NCBI GenBank assembly: GCA_041392305.1
Contig: JAWKMJ010000012.1
Location: forward strand, 59,026-123,025
DNA: 64,000 nt
Direction: 5' to 3'
Source: JAGQYP01 sp041392305
GTDB taxonomy: Bacteria; Bacteroidota; Bacteroidia; Flavobacteriales_D; Crocinitomicaceae
Within the stretch, counting starts at the first letter, position 1. Each line of letters starts with the position of its first letter. The position numbers were made by a program, and so were the translations under genes. Shown here one piece after another: positions 60,793-64,000 of this stretch. The notes under the pieces were generated by a model. That model was not told where the DNA came from and made no database searches. It worked only from the letters and a program-made list of their open reading frames with translations.

Positions 60793-61294
60793 AGTACGAA
60801 TTACGAAGTACGAGGTACGAAGTTTTAAAATTTAGATCTCGAAGTTTATTTTGATTTTCGAATTACTAAGTTTCAGTTTTTTGAGCGTGAAGTTTTTATC
60901 GAGGCTACCATAATGGCAAGTAATTCATTTGCTTCTTTCCAGTGATTTGAAATTTGTGGCTCAAGATTTGGGTCGATACCTTGGATCAGTTCCATAAAAA
61001 ACATGCATTCATCACATTCTTCTTCTACAATTTTCAGTTTATTAATAAAATCTCGAGTTGATTTTGCTCTTAATGCTGCTCTGTAGTTTGCTCCAACAGA
61101 GCTAGAGGCTCTTACCAACTGATTACAATAGGGTTTGAAAATTTTCCTTTCAGGTTTTTTTCTGTCAAAAGAGCAATAGAAATTGAGAAATTAATAGTTC
61201 TCACTTTTAAATTTTGTGGTGCCATGATTTTAAGTGTTTTGATTTATAGTGGATTTAAATTAGTTCGTACTTCGTAATTCGTACCTCGTACTTC
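60791..61294. mobile_element. 504-bp inverted-repeat-bounded element with a four-helix-bundle gene
   Basis: The ends are inverted: GAAGTACGA at 60791-60799 and its reverse complement at 61286-61294, with a longer perfect 20-base match of 60794-60813 to the reverse complement of 61265-61284. The left end overlaps the dNK stop and the right end overlaps the HEAT-like gene's stop, so it sits exactly between two genes. Its only gene-like content is a frameshifted four-helix-bundle (S23-type) gene, the kind carried in 23S rRNA intervening sequences. Mobility is inferred; no target duplication was seen. Confidence 0.5.
60873..61225 (-). pseudogene. Four-helix-bundle protein gene (S23/IVP family), broken by a frameshift
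   Basis: The intact part, 60873-61118, has 81 residues: VRASSSVGANYRAALRAKST, FINKLKIVEEECDECMFFME, the helices 2-4 of the family. In the other frame, from the ATG at 61223-61225, MAPQNLKVRTINFSISIALL, TEKNLKGKFSN gives helix 1, then runs into a stop. One base missing near 61131-61140 joins them: with it the product would be about 118 residues, the normal length. Either a real pseudogene or a sequencing error. Family members occur in Leptospira 23S intervening sequences. Confidence 0.75.
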
Positions 61295-61842
61295 TAAAGA
61301 CTTGAATTAATCGCCGTAACAATCGAAAGCATGTCTTGTAAGATGGCATTTTTCTGGCTGTCTTCTTGATTAGCTGAGAAGTATTCTTTCAGGATAATAT
61401 TGGCATCATTGATATCGGTTTCGAGGTAATCGCCATCGCTGAAGTTATCGAGGATGGTGAAGCATTCGAAAGTAACCATGAAATCACCCTCTACAGCAAG
61501 TTCGCAAAGATCGGCTACATTTTGGGAGTAATCTAAGCCCGAATTCCACATGGTGTTAAGGATGAGTGCTTGTGCGTCTTTGAATTTCGATTTCTTAAGT
61601 AGGGGCATGATCACAGAAGGCGCCTTTGTAGATTTGAGTTCTGAGAAAAAGATGAGGATTTCGTTTTTTAATTCATCACTCTTAGTGGAAATGAATTTGT
61701 CTAGCATGGGTTCCAAAACAGATTCATCACCGTGGACTTTTAGTCGAGATACAGCATGAATACTCTCTTTTTCATCTTTTGAGTTGAGCATTCCTAATAA
61801 TTCAATGATTTTTTTCTGTTTTCCACCGAGTTCCTTTGCCAT
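61294..61842 (-). CDS. HEAT-like helical repeat protein
   Basis: 182 residues, all helical. The pattern of paired helices (KKIIELLGMLNSKDEKESIH, AVSRLKVHGDESVLEPMLDK, APSVIMPLLKKSKFKDAQAL, FECFTILDNFSDGDYLETDI) fits HEAT/Armadillo-type repeats, which bind other proteins. No enzyme motif is present. The stop TAG at 61294-61296 overlaps the element's right end. It has no clear functional link to its neighbours. Confidence 0.7.
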   Translation of the reverse strand: MAKELGGKQKKIIELLGMLNSKDEKESIHAVSRLKVHGDESVLEPMLDKFISTKSDELKNEILIFFSELKSTKAPSVIMPLLKKSKFKDAQALILNTMWNSGLDYSQNVADLCELAVEGDFMVTFECFTILDNFSDGDYLETDINDANIILKEYFSANQEDSQKNAILQDMLSIVTAINSSL

Positions 61843-61934
61843 TTTTTAGAGAATTTTTGCAAAGTTGCGAAATAAATAAGAGTCAAACAAAGGAAAAGAT
61901 CAGGAAGCGTTTTTTTTCACGCCGCTATTTTTCT

Positions 61935-62342
61935 TCAGGTAGTGTAAGTCGCGTTTTTTTTAAGCCATTCCAGCGCTTCTGTCTTACTTTTGAAAGCTTT
62001 GGTTGGGGTCACTGGTTTGTTAATTCTCAGGTAAACATCTGTAAGAATTTTCATTGCTAAATTATTGGCAATGATGGCAAGCGCTATCCTACCTGAAGAA
62101 TATTCGTGTGTAGCACTGGCTTCCTTTGCTTTTTTTGAGAAGTCGGCAAATGAACCGGCTTCTAAAATTACACAGTAGTCTTGGCCTTTAGATAGAACTC
62201 TGTTACCATCTCGTATTTCCATCATCTGATCCATATCGAAATCGGAATTCTCTTCCACAAAACAATGAATGATTTTATCATCGAGAAGGGTTAATTTTGC
62301 TATGGAAGTATTGAAAGTTTCGATAAAAATAGAATATTTCAC
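61935..62342 (-). CDS. Tandem paralog 1, STAS/SpoIIAA-like
   Basis: 135 residues from a GTG at 62340-62342 (MKYSIFIETFNTSIAKLTLL), which aligns best with the third paralog; a TTG 5 codons upstream is also possible. The central block YCVILEAGSFADFSKKAKEA and the end IALAIIANNLAMKILTDVYL, KAFKSKTEALEWLKKN match the other two copies. Short strand-helix alternation and this ending recall STAS-like proteins. It is the outermost copy, and the rest of the cluster lies to its right. Confidence 0.6.
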   Translation of the reverse strand: MKYSIFIETFNTSIAKLTLLDDKIIHCFVEENSDFDMDQMMEIRDGNRVLSKGQDYCVILEAGSFADFSKKAKEASATHEYSSGRIALAIIANNLAMKILTDVYLRINKPVTPTKAFKSKTEALEWLKKNATYTT

Positions 62343-62405
62343 GACGAATATAAGCAATTTTCAGGCTCAAGTCAAGTGAGGTACGCAACATATTTGCAAT
62401 AAATA

Positions 62406-62741
62406 TTATGCAATGTTATTCTTTTTGCAATTTTTAATATTGAATTCATCTTTTTGTTTTCGTAGCCATAATAGGGCATCTTCTTTGGTACGAAAAAGTC
62501 TGGTAGGCTCTTTTTTCTTGGTGAGTTTCCAGAATAAATCAACAATTAATCTAACGGCCAGATTGGATTGAAAAACAGCAACAGCAATTCTTTGATCTGA
62601 ATACTGAGGTTGTGCCATAACTTCTTTAATTTCTTTAGAATAATTGACAAAGGCACCTGGGATAACATAGGTGCAATAACCATGTTCACCACACCATTCC
62701 ATGGCAATATTTCTTAATTCAATTGTGTGTTTTGGGAGCAA
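62406..62741 (-). CDS. Tandem paralog 2, STAS-like, without a clear start
   Basis: 111 residues from a TTG at 62739-62741, but homology continues upstream: in frame lies ITEVATIELLEEQIVQIRFK, matching paralog 3. The first codon there is ATA (62811-62813), where an ATG would be expected; the only alternative is a CTG at 62838-62840, giving IKIETKRY before it. No ATG or GTG is in frame before the stop TAA. It may be a decayed copy or use a rare start. Motifs FWKLTKKKEPTRLFRTKEDA match its neighbours. Confidence 0.6.
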   Translation of the reverse strand: MLPKHTIELRNIAMEWCGEHGYCTYVIPGAFVNYSKEIKEVMAQPQYSDQRIAVAVFQSNLAVRLIVDLFWKLTKKKEPTRLFRTKEDALLWLRKQKDEFNIKNCKKNNIA

Positions 62742-62922
62742 GTCGATGTGATCTTTGAATCGAATCTGAACGATTTGTTCTTCCAGTAATTCAATAGTAG
62801 CTACCTCCGTTATGTATCGTTTGGTTTCTATTTTTATCAGTTGAGTAGTGAGCTCTAAAGATAGTAGAATTTAATTATACGCATTAAAAATGAATAAAAA
62901 ATAATTACTCACTGCAATGCAA

Positions 62923-63357
62923 TTAAGCCGACTTTGATCTATTTTTAAGCAGAATGCGTTCTTGTCTTTGATGCAACTCATATTGCATTCTTAACCAGGT
63001 TATGGCATTTTTGTCATTGCGAAAAAGTCTTTGAGGGGTCGTTTTGTATCTCATTTTCCAGAAAAAATCTACCAGCAATTTGATTGCCAGATTTTTATGG
63101 ATCACGGCTACGGCTATTTTATTTTGACACAGGTCCGAAGAATTGATTTTATCACGAATATCTTTAGAGAAATTGGTGAATTCCCCAGGAACGACAAAAG
63201 CGCAAAGACCCTTGAATTGTGTGAGCTCATCAGCAATTTTCATGATCTCTACCAAGGCCTCAAAATCTACATCAGAGTGGCTCTTAAACGAAATTTTGAT
63301 AATTCCAGTTTCAAGCAACTCTATATGAGCAACATCTGTTTCAAATGACATTTTCAA
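62923..63357 (-). CDS. Tandem paralog 3, STAS-like
   Basis: 144 residues with a clean ATG: MKMSFETDVAHIELLETGII. The core LCAFVVPGEFTNFSKDIRDK and the tail AVIHKNLAIKLLVDFFWKMR, PQRLFRNDKNAITWLRMQYE recur in the two paralogs to the left. Sequence and length suggest a common small alpha/beta domain like SpoIIAA/STAS, seen without a transporter or kinase. I do not recognise a named family with certainty. It is the best preserved of the three. Confidence 0.65.
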   Translation of the reverse strand: MKMSFETDVAHIELLETGIIKISFKSHSDVDFEALVEIMKIADELTQFKGLCAFVVPGEFTNFSKDIRDKINSSDLCQNKIAVAVIHKNLAIKLLVDFFWKMRYKTTPQRLFRNDKNAITWLRMQYELHQRQERILLKNRSKSA

Positions 63358-63403
63358 GAGTGAAATATGAAATCCGTCGATTTAGTTATTTCGAAAATTG
63401 AAA

Positions 63404-63649
63404 CTACTTATCTACACAAGAAGTGGTTACCGTTTGCGTAACTCCTCCTCCTACATTGTTGATATAAGTGCCTTCTGCAGGCGCATTATCGTAGTCATCT
63501 CCGCAATATTCGCTAGTTACATTTGTAGTTTGATCAACTCCTTGGAAAGACTGAACAGTTGAAACCGTGCATTCTTTACATTTTCCTTTACATGAAACCG
63601 ATACGATAGCAAGAGAAAGCAATGACAAAATGAGAAAAGACTTTTTCAT
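63404..63649 (-). CDS. Small Cys-rich lipoprotein
   Basis: 81 residues. The signal MKKSFLILSLLSLAIVSVSC has lipobox VSVSC with Cys at the cleavage site. The mature part begins KGKCKECTVSTVQSF and has further Cys at YCGDDYDNAP and TTSCVDK, so disulfides in the envelope are likely. Its CKEC motif parallels the CNTC of the small lipoprotein at 7430-7561. Function is unknown; it is a single gene. Confidence 0.75.
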   Translation of the reverse strand: MKKSFLILSLLSLAIVSVSCKGKCKECTVSTVQSFQGVDQTTNVTSEYCGDDYDNAPAEGTYINNVGGGVTQTVTTSCVDK

Positions 63650-63727
63650 AAGTGATAGTTTTTGAGGAAATTACATAAAAATTTTGAAAAGCATCGAAGG
63701 AAACTTTAGGAAATTCAAAAAATGCCC

Positions 63728-63735
63728 TATATTTG
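63728..63735 (+). promoter_or_regulatory. -7 box upstream of tRNA-Gly
   Basis: TATATTTG, an exact TAnnTTTG, about 90 bases before the tRNA. The leader would be long, and no -33 TTG is evident. Confidence 0.45.
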
Positions 63736-63824
63736 TCCGCCCGAAAAGGGGAGTTCTTTAAAGAAATTGTAAAGCTATGTTCGTAGATCTTTTGATTAGC
63801 GATATTAGCAATTTGGAACTACAA

Positions 63825-63899
63825 GCGGGCGTAGCTCAGGGGTAGAGCATAACCTTGCCAAGGTTAGGGTCGTGAGTTCGAATCTCATCGCCCGCTCCA
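63825..63899 (+). tRNA. tRNA-Gly (anticodon GCC)
   Basis: 75 bases including encoded CCA. The acceptor arm GCGGGCG (63825-63831) pairs with CGCCCGC (63889-63895), discriminator T. The D-arm begins TAGCTCAGGGGTAGAGC and the anticodon loop CTTGCCAAG reads GCC. The T-arm is GTGAGTTCGAATCTCAT. The 100 bases beyond the tRNA to the window end show no supported feature. Confidence 0.97.
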
Positions 63900-64000
63900 A
63901 AAAGAAGCCAAACCACAAAGGCTATAGCAATATAGTTTTTGTATGCTCAACAATTCGGTTGAGTAGCTGGGAGGTTGCGACTAACCAGCAAATGCTCGAG

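Noticed and set aside
60873..61225. Programmed -1 frameshift in the four-helix-bundle gene
   Set aside because: The A/T run near the junction is not a standard slippery heptamer in the right phase.
63825..64000. Integrated element at the tRNA-Gly 3' end
   Set aside because: Only 100 bases follow the tRNA, with no integrase or repeat of the tRNA end; nothing supports it.

Overview
This 64-kb window is a chromosomal segment of a Bacteroidota bacterium, most likely a flavobacterial lineage (Crocinitomicaceae/Fluviicola-like, by overall impression). Supporting signs are a low-GC genome, gene starts without Shine-Dalgarno sequences, and repeated TAnnTTTG promoter -7 boxes (rnpB, pdhB, thyA, the bifunctional nuclease gene, DUF2797, tRNA-Gly). 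Phylum-typical families agree: a PorP/SprF type IX secretion protein, DUF4290, TonB receptors with a carboxypeptidase-like domain, and a LytTR/LytS two-component pair. There is no rRNA operon, CRISPR array, phage or intact insertion sequence. Genes are dense, often overlap by 4 bases, and switch strand every few genes.

Layout. 1-4.5 kb (-): fatty-acid beta-oxidation operon in the order MarR regulator, fadN, fadA, fadE (cut by the window edge), with a dyad operator ahead of the regulator. 4.7-7.3 kb (-): a membrane-anchored coiled-coil protein and an MlaF/MlaE lipid transporter pair. 7.4-9.8 kb (+): a small lipoprotein, a SprT-like metalloprotease, manC and a Cys-pair protein. 9.9-15.1 kb: a TonB-dependent receptor divergent from a LytTR regulator and TPR histidine kinase. 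15.1-21.5 kb (-): DinB-like protein, acyltransferase, topB-folA-thyA block, an orphan ParD antitoxin with its operator, and glutaminase. 21.5-25.7 kb (-): a 1398-residue TPR/four-GAF/PP2C phosphatase. 25.7-30.0 kb (-): a repeat-rich gap, nucleoside transporter, bifunctional nuclease, etfA and etfB. 30.2-36.5 kb (+): pdhB, a membrane-YceI fusion, DUF2279, rhomboid and a polytopic protein. 36.5-40.5 kb: sixA, then a sigma factor / membrane-anchored barrel protein / lipoprotein operon with a structured leader, and a YjbR protein. 40.5-44.1 kb (-): a cytosolic-looking trypsin-fold protease with a zinc ribbon and its partner, then a PorP-like protein. 44.1-44.5 kb: RNase P RNA. 44.6-47.9 kb (+): two secreted proteins of unknown role. 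48-54.8 kb (-): dnaJ-grpE, tlpA-murA-DUF4290, a TPR lipoprotein and folK. 54.9-60.8 kb: sppA, DUF2797, a tiny membrane protein, GH3, a propeller-like protein and a deoxynucleoside kinase. 60.8-61.3 kb: an inverted-repeat-bounded element holding a frameshifted four-helix-bundle gene. 61.3-63.7 kb (-): a HEAT-like protein, three tandem paralogs with a STAS-like look, and a lipoprotein; the window closes with tRNA-Gly(GCC).

How genes work together. fadN, fadA, fadE and EtfAB form a route from fatty acyl-CoA to the quinone pool, and PdhB feeds acetyl-CoA. thyA, folA, folK and the deoxynucleoside kinase serve folate and thymidylate supply. murA, manC, the acyltransferase and the Mla pair serve the envelope. 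MurA carries Asp in place of the fosfomycin-target Cys, and DnaJ lacks one of its two zinc centres.

Most worth following up: the 504-bp IVS-like element placed exactly between two stop codons; the protease/partner cassette at 40.5-43.0 kb; the sigma factor operon at 37.0-40.1 kb; and the tandem paralog array at 61.9-63.4 kb, whose middle member has no recognisable ATG start.
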